Assembly (NCBI GenBank): GCA_946406115.1
Contig: OX291547.1
Span: 10,235,001 to 10,299,000 of the forward strand
Source: Apoda limacodes
Lineage: Eukaryota; Arthropoda; Insecta; Lepidoptera; Limacodidae
DNA length: 64,000 nucleotides
Direction of reading: 5' to 3'
The notes below the pieces were generated by a model, which was given only the letters and a program-made list of their open reading frames with translations, was not told the DNA's origin and did no database searches. Every line of letters begins with the position of its first letter. The first letter of the stretch is position 1. The translations under genes and the position numbers were made by a program. Of the stretch, positions 20,744-31,001 are shown piece after piece.

Positions 20744-20887
20744 ATGCAACAATATCAAAATGGACCTGATGAACACGCCTTTGTTGCATCCAATGCTTTA
20801 GGTGCTTATGTTTTGGCGGAAAAAGGATACACTACCGTTGTGGTGGGTCATTATGACCCTCTTACAATTTCACGTAGTTTTACATAA
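20744..20887 (+). CDS. 47-codon coding-like ORF, unrecognised
   Basis: From ATG 20744 the frame reads MQQYQNGPDEHAFVASNALG, then AYVLAEKGYTTVVVGHYDP, and ends ISRSFT at TAA. The residue mix (A, G, V, E, balanced) is far from what AT-rich random DNA gives in this region, hence the listing. It has no recognised family. A palindrome GGGTCATTATGACCC overlaps its 3' part, so the DNA may also be constrained as a transposon end. Confidence 0.3.
   Translation: MQQYQNGPDEHAFVASNALGAYVLAEKGYTTVVVGHYDPLTISRSFT
20845..20859. promoter_or_regulatory. GGGTCA inverted repeat, 3-bp spacer
   Basis: GGGTCA-TTA-TGACCC is a palindrome of nuclear-receptor half-sites (IR3). A similar one, AGGTCA-TAT-TGACCC, lies at 21966-21980. 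The pair may instead mark transposon subterminal sequence. Confidence 0.3.
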
Positions 20888-21103
20888 TAATTACCTTTTT
20901 TATTTGATAATTTTATTCTTTATTTATAACCTATTTTATTCTTTAAATACCTGCGCATTTCTCGTGGAAGAAATATGTTGATTTACAAGCCAAACTCAAG
21001 TTTTTTTGCCAGTTCCTTGTGCTATGATTCGACGACATTCAAGCTATAATAATATAAGCTAAAAAATAAAATAGCGTAAATAAGTAAAACTTGAAAATGA
21101 TTT

Positions 21104-21322
21104 ATGGCACAAAGCAGCAACGTTACCGTTGAGCTGGATCATTACTATCCGGTCGCAGTTTACGCCGGTATTTCCCGTGGCGTGGGCGCCGTCGGACGAC
21201 TGAAGCAAGGTACACGACGGGGAGGGGTGATATTTATAGTCCTAGTGTACGCAAAAAAAAAACCGCAAATCGATGTAGAGTTTAGCCGTTCGGCACACAG
21301 GTACTTTAGGGCAAAACAATAA
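21104..21322 (+). other. open GC-richer stretch before a foldback element
   Basis: 72 codons are open (SSNVTVELDHYYPVAVYAG, then SRGVGAVGRLKQG), but the alternative frame over the same DNA is also open for 28 codons, and the downstream part is poly-A and low quality. I do not call it a gene. It may be the outer part of the repeat that follows. Confidence 0.2.
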
Positions 21323-21900
21323 TTTTGAGCCGCAGTTCCTCAAAATATTTCCCTTAGGGGGTTATGGTGTCATCATTTTTTTGTATGGGACATAAAATTT
21401 TTCGTCCCATTGTGTGGGATATCAAATGAAAGGGCTTGATGAGCCGGTTCTAAAAATGTACCACACTATTACCTATGGGCTACTTTGTTTCTTAAAATCC
21501 AAAAAGTATTTTTAAAACATACCAAGTTTGGGCCCCTCCAGGTAGAAGAAGGCTCAGTATTTTTCTCTAATATATAACTTAAATGATAGTTTATATCCTC
21601 ATTTTTAACTCCATGAAAACAATTTGGAAAATATTAAAATTTAATATTTTTTTTGAATTTTTAAATACACTTAAATAACACCAGTAAACAGAAGCAGCAG
21701 GGTACAGTTCACATTAGTCTCATAAAGATCTGAAGTGTAAGGCACCGTCTCACATCGCAATATTCAAAAATTCAAAAAAATACTTAATTTTAATATTTTC
21801 CAAATTGCTTTCAGGGGTTAAAAATGAGAATATAAACCATCGTTTACGGTATATATTAGAGAAAAATACTGAGCCGTTTTCGAGCGAAATTGCCGTCGTA
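21322..21900. mobile_element. foldback repeat with arms of about 115 bp
   Basis: 21551-21665 and 21762-21875 are inverted copies at an estimated 85% identity ('ggctcagtatttttctctaa', 'caatttggaaaatattaaaa'), with a loop of about 96 bp containing 'accagtaaacagaagcagca'. Upstream 'cctcaaaatatttcccttag' and 'gatatcaaatgaaagggctt' belong to the same lepidopteran repeat as I know it. No coding sequence. Confidence 0.7.
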
Positions 21901-21950
21901 CACTATTAGCTCCGGAAGGTGTGCGGAAATTGTTTTCTAGAAATATTTAA

Positions 21951-21998
21951 AATACAAAACGTGCAAGGTCATATTGACCCTGCTTCGATGACGCCGGG
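21951..21998 (-). mobile_element. possible piggyBac-like right terminus with TTAA
   Basis: The sequence runs through AGGTCATATTGACCC, 'tgcttcgatgacgccggg' and then TTAA at 21999-22002. piggyBac-like elements end in ...GGG next to a TTAA target and often have an internal palindrome near the end. No matching left terminus (TTAACCC...) was found, so this is a solo end at best. Confidence 0.35.
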
Positions 21999-22122
21999 TT
22001 AAGAGCCCAGAAGCGTTACTCAAGCGTGCATAGCGGTGGTAACGACCAAACAGGCAAGAGATCAGAGTATTTGGTTTTCTGTTAAAGATATCTTTGTTTG
22101 GATAACACTGTTTTTATGATCG

Positions 22123-22365
22123 ACTAGCTTTTGCCCGCGACACCATCCACGCCTAACCCGATTATCTGCGTGTGATTTCTACAGCAAGTCCTTTATTAAT
22201 TATATCTAGAATAAAATAAGTAGAATTTAATAGAAATTTGGTATACCTAGTTATAGTTCGTAGACGTGAGATCGGATATTTGTATTGCTGAAGTAACTTT
22301 AGAATTTTCCGGGGTAGCTTGTTCCGTCTTTTCAACAATTTGGCTCAGTAGCGACGCCAAGCAAA
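22123..22365 (+). mobile_element. SINE-like element of the 'gcccgcggct' family
   Basis: It opens 'gactagcttttgcccgcgac' and ends '...gccaagcaaaaacaaacaaa', the usual 5' word and A/C-rich tail of the family. The middle is strongly diverged. Confidence 0.6.
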
Positions 22366-22480
22366 AACAAACAAACAATATATTAGTCATAATTTAATTA
22401 GTTATATACAAATAAGTTAGGATACGTATGTGTGTTAAACCGTCATGGTTTTTATGAAGAGGTCAACCAGTGACTGGTAA

Positions 22481-22561
22481 TACCCACATCATAATTTCGG
22501 GGAAAGCCTTTTTTCACCAATAACTTTAGTCCAACGTGCAGGTGGTGAACCCATCGTCGCA
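22481..22561 (-). repeat. short repeat shared with 38720-38812
   Basis: On the minus strand 'actaaagttattggtgaaaa' followed by 'aaggctttcc' and 'attatgatgtgggta' matches plus-strand 38748-38808 ('acttaaagtggttggtgaaa', 'attatgatgtagata'). Translations of the two also align (LK-LVK-x-x-P-x-YDV), but no protein is recognised. Confidence 0.55.
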
Positions 22562-22733
22562 ATACTTTAAATTTAATTATATTTCTTGTAATATAATATG
22601 TATCTGAGGTGACTGACGGTGACCACTTTAAATCGCCGCGCCCGCAAACTACTACAAAACCCATAACGATGAGGTGAATCATGTTATTACTTTTTATAAG
22701 CCATCGACATACTAAAAACATTTAATATTTGTT

Positions 22734-22815
22734 GCTATCTAATACAATAAACGATAGAATATTGTCTATTATTATTTTTTGCTATCTAATACAATAAACG
22801 ATAGAATATTGTCTA
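22734..22815. repeat. tandem duplication, 47-bp period
   Basis: Two identical 35-bp units beginning gctatctaatacaataaacg start at 22734 and 22781, separated by an AT spacer. Confidence 0.9.
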
Positions 22816-22819
22816 CGGC

Positions 22820-23456
22820 GATATGAATCAATTCAATCAGTAACTTTACATCCTTTGATTATCAACATAATCGAAGTTTACACCCCTGTTTCAGGTTCTG
22901 ATTGCCTGGTCCGTGGTTTTTCCTTTTTAACTATTCCTTCAACTAAAATATCTGTTTTGTATGTGTGTAATATTCGTATAGTTTGTTTTGTTCTGTAATT
23001 ACTTATATAATACACACTTCTATCCATTTTACTATTTTACGGATGTGAGGGGCGGATTTTGGCAGACTCACGTATTGGTAGTAGATAACATAAAATTTAA
23101 CTAAATTAGGTACAAATATTCAAAGTCCTAAGGTGAAAGGATAAAGAAACTTTTTATTATTTTTTATACATATACATCATTGTCATTGGAGTAGGTACAT
23201 ATTTTCAAGAAAACGTTTTTGATTTCAACACAAAACCTATATCCGGGATAACTTGAACGCTTCATTTATAATTTAAACCACCATTTCACCTACCCCCTAC
23301 CTGGGGTAAGATTACGCGCGAGTAATGCTCCTGGTATTGCAACCGTTGCTTCTTGCGTGAAAAGAACATAAATGGACAGACTGAGAGACTATGTTTTTTA
23401 AATGTTAAGATATAGATTGTGCCTACACATATAAGTTTTTGTTTATATTTGATATT

Positions 23457-23460
<4 letters not shown>
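22820..23460. other. AT-rich stretch, nothing recognised
   Basis: No frame, repeat family or RNA gene could be supported. Confidence 0.5.

Positions 23461-23463
<3 letters not shown>

Positions 23464-23489
<26 letters not shown>
23464..23489. repeat. (GT)n microsatellite
   Basis: This is an uninterrupted GT run of about 26 bp. Confidence 0.95.
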
Positions 23490-23493
<4 letters not shown>

Positions 23494-23867
23494 CTAATGA
23501 GCACAAAACAAACAAGTTTAAAATAGATCTTACTGCCGAATGACCTTCGTACAGGTTCTAATATTTTAGTCTAATTTATTACTTGACATTAAAAGCTGAA
23601 AGTTTTATTCAAATGTGTTCTCGATAAAATGATACAAAAATCACGTCAAATATTAACGTAATGTTTTTTCAGCTATTCTATGTCTCCACTTATAAAGTAA
23701 AGGCACAGATAACTCATCCCTATAAGTGGTCTCTGTGTGTCAAAAAAAAAAAACAAAAATTCTAGTAAAAAAGTAAAATAAATCACATATGAACAAAAGT
23801 CTAAGCTTACGACTATGTATATGTATAATATACAAATATGAGTATATATAATAACAAAAACTCAGCA

Positions 23868-23990
23868 TCAGCGAGCCAGAATGTACAGGCAGTCGGTTTC
23901 TGGGAAGTGCAGGGAACATTCCAGACATTCAGCGAACTGCACGTAGGCCTCATTGTGGTAGCCGCGCCCGCTTTGCGCCACCCGCCTGAC
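23868..23990 (-). CDS. unrecognised coding-like exon (possibly terminal)
   Basis: The minus strand reads VRRVAQSGRGYHNEAYVQFA, then ECLECSLHFPETDCLYILAR and TGA at 23868. Codons prefer C or G in third position in a region otherwise AT-rich, and the residue mix is protein-like, which makes this one of the better coding candidates here. An in-frame TGA at 23991-23993 means an exon could only begin after it; 'attgag|tcagg' gives an AG there, but the polypyrimidine tract is poor. It may be a real last exon or a fragment of a dead gene. I do not recognise the family. Confidence 0.35.
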   Translation of the reverse strand, partial: VRRVAQSGRGYHNEAYVQFAECLECSLHFPETDCLYILAR

Positions 23991-23999
23991 TCAATGCTA

Positions 24000-24990
24000 A
24001 AATAGTTTAAACTCTGTTTTTCTGTTTTCTGTTTTCTGTGTTTCTGTTTAAAATAGTTCTAACTCTGTCTGCTCTCCCTGTCATATTTTTGTTTTTTTTT
24101 AATCCGATCTCTTCCAAAAACCGAAAATACACCTCTTCTATTCTGCTCTTTATCCGCCACCGCTAAAAAAATAAGCATAGAAAATAAAAATAGTCAATTA
24201 GTACTGTTTCGTAGTAGGTAGAACTCGCCCAGAGTATACTTTCTGTATTTGTCTACAATCTGTGATAACAGTTATGCCACAGACTAAATGACGTAATCAG
24301 ACTGGCGACACGTTATTTGATCTTGCAAAATTCAAGTTATTACCTTTGTGAATGGCTGGCTACTGTGTTGTAGATGACTTGAACGCGATAAATAAAGCGA
24401 TGACGTGATTTATTCAGCCCATCATTACATTTGAATGGCTACATTGACATCATTTACAAAATTATGCACCTATGTCAAGTTTGTCGTGGCTAAAGAAGGA
24501 AAGTTGTTAAAGACACTGTTCTGGAAACTTGAAAATACATATAATATACATATTGTGAAATGCATACATATAGATAGAAAGCTATTATTATGCTGATATA
24601 TATTTAATGCCAATTTCGTGGAAATTAATACTACAGTTATTTATTAGTCACACTATTCTATCGTCGGTATAGGGATGATTGGCAATCACGGTATTTTATA
24701 TTTACATAATGAATTTTTTAGTACTTTTTACTCATTACCTATCAAAGAATTTACATTATTAAGCTGGTGCTTTTATAACAACTTATAACAACATAATTAT
24801 TGTTGTATTAATTATTCATTCCAAAAATCAAGTGACAACAAACTCTACAATACAACTATTCTGTTCATTGTACTAAAGTTGTCAACAGACAGTCTGTGAA
24901 TAACTCATTTATCATATATATTCAAGCCTCAAATTTGTATACAAATTATTAAAGTAGATTACGTACCTAATTTTGGACCACTTGAGACCT
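24000..24990. other. AT-rich stretch, nothing recognised
   Basis: 'tttctgttttctg' duplications occur near 24020-24050. Otherwise nothing is seen. Confidence 0.45.
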
Positions 24991-24996
24991 TTTTTT

Positions 24997-25351
24997 GGGG
25001 TTCCGTACCCAAAGGATAAAAGACGGGACCCTATTGCTAAGACTCCGCTGTCCGTCCATCCGTCTACCAGGCTGTATCTCATGGACCGTGATAGTTAGAC
25101 AATTGAAATTTTCACAGAAAATGCATTTCTGTTGCCGCTATAACAACAAATATTGATAACCGCAACACGTGGACGTTTGAAATATTCGAAGAATATTTAG
25201 ATAACTATATGTTCACTTTAAAAATAAATAATTAAAATAAAACAAATATTTAAGGGTGCTCCCGTACAACAAACGTGATTTTTTGCCGTTTTTATAAATA
25301 ATGGTACGGAACCCTTCGTGCACAAGTCCGACTCGCACTTGGCCGATTTTT
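24997..25351 (+). mobile_element. Helentron-like element, GGGTTCCGTACC family, near complete
   Basis: The left end ggggttccgtacccaaagg is mirrored by ggtacggaaccc about 45 bp before the right end. Between that and the terminus lie agtc-c-gact and 'cgcacttggccgatttttat'. Internal blocks 'accaggctgtatctcatg' and 'ttgccgctataacaacaaat' recur in the copy at 52288. Non-coding. The Helentron assignment rests on the end structure and the T-tract junction. Confidence 0.7.
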
Positions 25352-25551
25352 ATGTTTTATACTTTTTTCTTTTTGTATTGATACATTTTTATACAGTAAT
25401 AGTCATACAACACCGCTGAAGGGACTTCAGTAAAAGTAAATACATATACTACTTAAGTCAGGATGTACCTAATGGATAGCGTTGTAGTCCACTTATACTC
25501 TACCAGGCTTATTTATGGTCTAAACTCTATGATTCTATATATTAGTATAAT

Positions 25552-26192
25552 TAATATACTACGTGTAATATAAGTGTGAAATAATAATGCAGGGTCTAAT
25601 TTTGCTCCTTATACTAAACAACTTTCCCCAAGGAACATGGCTCGATATCTCGAAAAAAAATTTGAACACATACAAAGTGCTGATTAGCTGATCGAACTAA
25701 GTATGAAAGGCTAAATTTTTGAAGTGAAAACTTCTTTAGCGGCGTTGTGCACTTTTTTTGGTATGGGTAAAAAAATGATAAACTCGCGTCAGGTCACGTG
25801 TCCTAATCGTGGAAATTCGTAAGACGGAAACCGTAATGCCACGCCTATTATAATTTTTATTTTTAGTATTCGCGATTATGAATAGTACAGGGAGGTTGGA
25901 TATGGAATTTTAATTCTATGACAGATTGCGATGTCAAATATACTACGTCAAAAAAGTAAATAAACAAACATTATTATTTCTTGACAATGTCAAAGACATG
26001 TCTTGTGACATATTTGAGTGTTAAGCGCGAATCGTGTGTAAAGGTTTTCACTTCTGCCGGCACTCCCGGAGTGCAACTCGTTTTTTTTTTTAAGATTTCG
26101 ACTTATGTTCCTTGGGGAAAGTTGTTTAGTATAAGGAGCAGAATTAACCTCTGCATTATTATTTTATACTTATGTTACACGTAGTATAAATT
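25552..26192. mobile_element. foldback element with arms of about 88 bp, hosting a nested insertion
   Basis: 25552-25639 and 26105-26192 are inverted copies with few differences ('gctccttatactaaacaact' and 'ttccccaaggaacat' and their inverses). Most of the interior, 25720-26081, is a separate element, leaving a short original loop. Non-coding. Confidence 0.8.
25720..26081. mobile_element. 362-bp Helentron-like element (GAAGTGAAAAC family), nested
   Basis: It has the same two ends as the copy at 2549-3100, including GTTTTCACTTC near the right end and the hairpin gcactcccggagtgc. A different, shorter middle ('ggaaaccgtaatgccacgcc') replaces the GC-rich core. The open frame 25981-26184 is a shadow crossing the junction. 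Confidence 0.75.
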
Positions 26193-26199
26193 ATTTTTC

Positions 26200-26845
26200 C
26201 ATCGCTACTTGTATTTATATATTTAATAGATCAGTCTTTTAAAAATATTTATTCTATAAAATTTAATCAAAACTAACCCAAACCTAGTGTAATGAAAAAA
26301 ATAGTGTATGATGTAGGTACGTTACAGATTTTTTATACTCAAGATAAATATAAAAAAGTTACGGATTTGGGACTGAGAGAGGTGTTTTAGGATGTAACCT
26401 AAAAATAAATAAATATATAGGTAGATACATATCTTCGTTTTACAAAGTAAATTCTAGGAAAGAAATATTGTACATAACATCTTAAGAATGTGTGACTCAA
26501 CCTCAACCCTGAATCATCAGACAGGCAATTCATTATAAAAGTGTAACCTTCGTTCATCGCCCTAATTTTGTGAATTTTAGGGGCTACCTAGAAATGTAGT
26601 AAAGGCGTAAGAATTTCAAATATCGCCGAGCAACATGAATTGTCAACTCCTGTCACGAAATATGTACTTATTGCAGCTTCATGAAAATTCATAAGTATTT
26701 TTAAGTCATGCACCAAGGTAAACCCGGTTCTCTTATAACCTGGGTATACCCGGTTCTAGAGCACTGGCTGGGACCGGTTCTAAGCCTTCCCTTAAAATAT
26801 ATATATAAAGACACAGTAATAGCAGAAAAAAAACTGAAATATATG
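26200..26845. other. AT-rich stretch with 'acccggttct' repeats
   Basis: 26718-26783 contains three copies of cccggttct or ccggttct at irregular spacing. Nothing else is recognised. Confidence 0.5.
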
Positions 26846-26849
26846 TGTT

Positions 26850-27710
26850 GATAAAATTATAATATTTACAAAATGTAATCAGTGTTTGATTTATTCCATT
26901 TAGTAGATATATATATTAAATTGGAAAATCCAAAAGAGCACGCCTCATAGCGGTCATTCACATTAAAAAAAATAATCCTAAAACAAAAATTCAAGTTTTT
27001 TAAAATAAAATAACAAATAAGGTGAGGAAAAAATATACTATAAAATAAAAATAAAATATATATATATAGATATACAGTATACAGTGCTATATTAGTTTTT
27101 TATAAATTATAATTAAACGACAGTACTTAGAACGCTAATATTAACTAGGAATCAGCACAGTGTAATACTTTATATATTAAAAACAAAAGTATTCCGGTAA
27201 GATGAATTTTTCGACCAATTTCTCTGCCACATACATGGTCACATAAACACAGACTCACGGACGTCCAAGAATGATTAGTTTTAATGTTATTATTTATTAT
27301 ATTAAACAAATTAATTGTTCATAAAATGTACCATATGTGCTAGACAGATTATTTAACTTCATATTAGTGCACTCATATTATCCTGTAAGTGTTATATTAA
27401 AAAAAAACGTCATTTAAGTTTCGAAAGACTGGGTTTTTTGACATGTCGAGAGTAGAGCACTACCTCACCGCTCCGCTTATGAGGCGTGCAAAATTACTGT
27501 GTCATTGTCAGTCGCAGAAAAAACAAAAAACTAAAATATCCGCGAAAACTGTGTTTTTTCATTAAAGCCAAGATCACTAGAATTCTTAAACAAATTCAAT
27601 TTCTCTACGGAAAATTTCAAATCATCGTTCTAATTTTTATCATATATATATAGATACTAATTGGAATAAATAAAACACTGATACTATTGTGTAAATATTA
27701 TAATTTTATC
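26850..27710. mobile_element. large two-level inverted-repeat structure
   Basis: The outer arms 26850-26925 and 27638-27710 are inverted copies ('gataaaattataatatttac', 'tttatttattcca'). Inside, GCACGCCTCATAGCGG at 26938 and its inverse (with one extra base) ending at 27489 form a second inverted pair. The remaining middle is AT-rich and non-coding. It may be one foldback transposon or one inside another. Confidence 0.65.
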
Positions 27711-27845
27711 TATTTTATTTAATAAGGTACAAGTCCCAATAATGATTTACCCTTAAATAAAAAGGCACTATATATCATGTAATTTAATCTCTCTGTTTTT
27801 ATCTGATTGTGCTTTTAGCACTTTTTAGCCCGCTGGCACCCGCTG

Positions 27846-27962
27846 GGTACGGAACCCTATTACTAAGACTACTCTGTCTGTCTGTCTGTCCATATGTCCG
27901 TCTGTCCGACCATTAAAAGGCTCTATCTTTTAGACCGAAATCGCACTTGGCCGGTTTTTATA
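27846..27962 (+). mobile_element. internally deleted GGGTTCCGTACC family copy
   Basis: 'gggtacggaaccctattact', the 'gtctgtctgtctgtcc' block and the 3' end 'cgcacttggccggttttta' are joined within 117 bp, so the middle present at 24997 is missing. Confidence 0.65.
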
Positions 27963-27964
27963 TT

Positions 27965-28410
27965 TTGAGCCAAAATCATAGTTTTCATAACTAAGTTTAC
28001 AAAATAAGGCATGTAAGCGCAAACAGTGTGCAGTAATTAAAATGTTTCCTAAAATAAAGTGCTTAGTGAAAAAAACATTACTTACAAAAAAAACATCATA
28101 TTATATGTCATAATTCGGTAACTCACGGTATTTCGAGACGGTATTTCACGAAACTATGGTCGAGTGAAATGCATCTTTTGAGAATCCTTTTTTTTGTAAC
28201 ACACCCCTAAAATCTTGAGTTGAGATACACCCTCGGGGGACTAGTTTTTGGAATGTCACCACCAACATTATTGTAATTAAATAGGAATAACTTAATTATG
28301 AAAGGGGAAAAACATGATAGACCCATTACGATAATGATGTAATTACATAACAAAACTAGGGACAAGTTATACAGTTATACAGGAGCCACTGTGACGTCAC
28401 GCGGTAGTTT
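27965..28410. other. non-coding stretch
   Basis: The word 'acggtatttc' occurs twice, near 28126 and 28139, around 'gagacggt'. A TGACGTCA palindrome lies at 28392-28399. No gene is recognised. Confidence 0.4.
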
Positions 28411-28411
28411 T

Positions 28412-28510
28412 GGTCAAGCGTGAGTAGACACAGGGGGTGGTTTTGAGAGTGGTCAAGCGCGAGTCGCCACACCCCAGACACAGGGGGTGGTTTTGAGAGT
28501 GGTCAAGCGT
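28412..28510. repeat. tandem repeat with ggtcaagcg start, unequal units
   Basis: Units start at 28412, 28451 and 28501. The first two share 'gacacagggggtggttttga' plus 'gagt'; the second has an extra 11 bp 'cgccacacccc'. The third is cut off after about 10 bp. Confidence 0.85.
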
Positions 28511-28514
28511 TCCC

Positions 28515-28935
28515 AAAGAGTACACTATTGGGCCCCTATACCTTATAAAGCCTTATTGCTGCTTAAATTTTCCTTGTACTGTAGTATGTTCAATGGGGAA
28601 ATTTTAATTATAAAGTTTAGTAATATCCGCCATCATACGACGATATTCGAGCGACGGCCGTGGGGCAAAATCGTGACCTAAATAAAAATACAGGTTCTGC
28701 AACGTTGTGATGACGTCGAAATGAGATGAAATTTACAAGTGGTGACTAATTTCTATGGCATTTGGCTTTTCCTGATAACCCCGATAATAATCTTATTTTG
28801 TCGAGAAACAGCTGAAATGTTGTCATGTCAACAAATTCGGGTTTTTTCACTCTATCATTAATAAGTTTAGGTCATTTACTTTGGAGTTACATTTAGGTTC
28901 ATTTTTATAGGATAGAATAATAATCATATTTTTTT
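28515..28935. other. non-coding stretch, no family recognised
   Basis: The 64-codon open frame 28487-28681 starts in the tandem repeat and has no protein-like continuation. Nothing is supported. Confidence 0.4.
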
Positions 28936-28938
28936 TTA

Positions 28939-29105
28939 TACCACTAAGGTGGCAAACAAGCACACGGTCCGCCTGATGGTAAGCGGTCACCGTGGCCTAT
29001 GGACGCTTGTAACACCAGGGGTATCACTCGCGCGTTGCCGACCCTTCAAAAATCCAATAACTTCTTTCTTGAAGAACCTCATACTGTAGTCCTTAGAAAA
29101 ACGTT
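28939..29105 (-). pseudogene. Jockey-type LINE 3' end
   Basis: The minus strand encodes YSMRFFKKEVIGFLKGRQRA and then SDTPGVTSVHRPR before a stop, the exact end of Jockey ORF2 proteins. The 3' UTR 'cttaccatcaggcggaccgt', 'gcttgtttgccacc' follows and stops in a T run (A tail on the minus strand) at 28930-28938. This is the least decayed of the 3' ends here, although only about 165 bp long. Confidence 0.85.
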
Positions 29106-29109
29106 GGCA

Positions 29110-30745
29110 GGAAGCTCAACATTTAAAAGTGTTTCTATATGTTACATAACAAGCTTTCAGTAGTTTCTTTGAAATTATTGATTACAAAAAGACATTTACA
29201 CCATAACAGGTAAAAATAAGGTAATATAGCGTGCTATAACACTGATATAATTCCGGATTGGACATAACTTTCTAACATTCTTAGGTTCTTTAATAGCGAC
29301 ACAAAAGAGTTAAACGATTAATTAAAGCGGTACAAAAGAGCCAGGAGAACGCTACAGTAGCGATAACATCTCTTAGAGCTATATATGAGTTTGTACTATA
29401 GACGTTCAAACTCTTTGGGTGGTAATACCTACCAATAAGCGCTTATATTTTCTCTTCGGATAACATCATAGTTCTAGACAAGGTAAAATGAATATCTATA
29501 GTGATATTCACTGCGCTGAAGTGGTCCAAAAAACTGATTTAGGGGCCATAATAACTCCTCGTGATAATTCTTAGATCTTCTAAAGTCAGCAGCCTACGTT
29601 TTTTTATCGCGTACGCAATGAGTGTAAAATAATACAAACGAAAATTTGTTGTTGTTTTTCATTTTATTGAAGTAATACGAATTATCATCAATGGGAAAGT
29701 AAGTTAACTATCAATGTATATACGTGTTTATATCAACAAATTAAATCACCCACTAAAAGGGGTGACACTTTAAGAAAATGGTATTGATATACATCGTTTT
29801 AGGTATTAGATGGTTATTTAGAATTTTAGTAATTAAATGAGAAAATAACATAAAAATCAATTAAATGAAACATAGATTAAATCAATCAAAATAGCAGTAT
29901 AGGTTAAGTCCAAAACGGAGTGAATTGTATCTCCTCAAGATGCACTGGGGAAGATTACGTCTATTTAGGCGGTATATTTAAGTTTGTTACTGACAAAACA
30001 TATAAAAGAGACATAATCACAACATAAAAGCATTGTTCTTACACTGGGATTTTAGAGATGCTTATTAATCACACAAAAACTAAACATTCAAGTTAATATC
30101 GAATATCAATAGTCTCAATCCATCGTTCAACAAACGAATGTAGCTCCAGATTTTTTTTTAACTTTTTCGTTCTTACATGTTTTTCTATTTTTAGTAGTAT
30201 AGTTAAAATCACGATAGCACAGTACAATTATAAGTTTGGAATAACTCTGTCAAAGGCGATAAATAAGTAGTATAATGAACGTCTCGGGATCTACAATCGT
30301 CTCAAATATTTGGTTTGTACTGTCTTTGGTGTCACAAAAGACATAGGAATATCTGGAAGAATAATAATGTTGGGATAGGTTTATTTAGTTAGTTTATTAG
30401 CGCCATCGAAAAGCTAAATTAACAACAGGTGTTTATTTGAAAATACAATAAAATGGTCAATATCACCTTAGGATCGACAAGACTCTCACTTATTCTCACT
30501 GTCCTTTTTTGAGTGACACATCAGAGTTTGGTGAGACATCTTGTGTTATAAGAGGTCGCTTTAGCGCTTTTAAATAACTATCTAATACATTTATTAGTTG
30601 CTGTTCTATGAGCTCCAGTGTTCCAAAATTGTTCGTTAATGTCATTTCAGAGCTTCAGGACTTAGCAATAGTTTACTATTTTCTGTAAAGATCCAATCAT
30701 TGTAGGTATTAGTCAAAGCTAATTGCTAATCTACATCTTTAAACT
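29110..30745. other. 1.6-kb AT-rich stretch, nothing recognised
   Basis: Scanned on both strands for frames, repeat edges and RNA genes without result. Confidence 0.5.
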
Positions 30746-30747
30746 TT

Positions 30748-30937
30748 TGACGTGACAACGTCTTATAAATTGGTTTGCCGGGTGACACTTCAAGAAACTG
30801 CGTTACGCTCCGCTCACGTTATGCGCTCACAATGAGAGCGAGTGAGAGGCACGCGCCCGCCTAAGAGCGAGAGAGATAGACATAAAATCATTGTCACGTA
30901 AAACTTTCGCCCGTATACCGACTTTACAGGCAACCAG
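30748..30937. mobile_element. 190-bp TGACGTGACAACG element, copy 1
   Basis: It begins tgacgtgacaacgtctta and has the inverse ttgtcacgta about 45 bp before the right end, followed by a weak gcccgta/tacaggc stem and 'aaccagttttttt'. This is the asymmetric inverted-end plan of Helentron-like elements, again beside T residues. The copy at 36001 differs at one base. Confidence 0.65.
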
Positions 30938-31001
30938 TTTTTTTTATTTATTATTCTCGCTTGCTCTAAGACCTATTATATCGTGTTAGATGTAAAAGAG
31001 A

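Noticed and set aside
22452..22721. 89-codon minus-strand frame
   Set aside because: Part is a dispersed repeat (also at 38720); the rest is AT-rich without motif.
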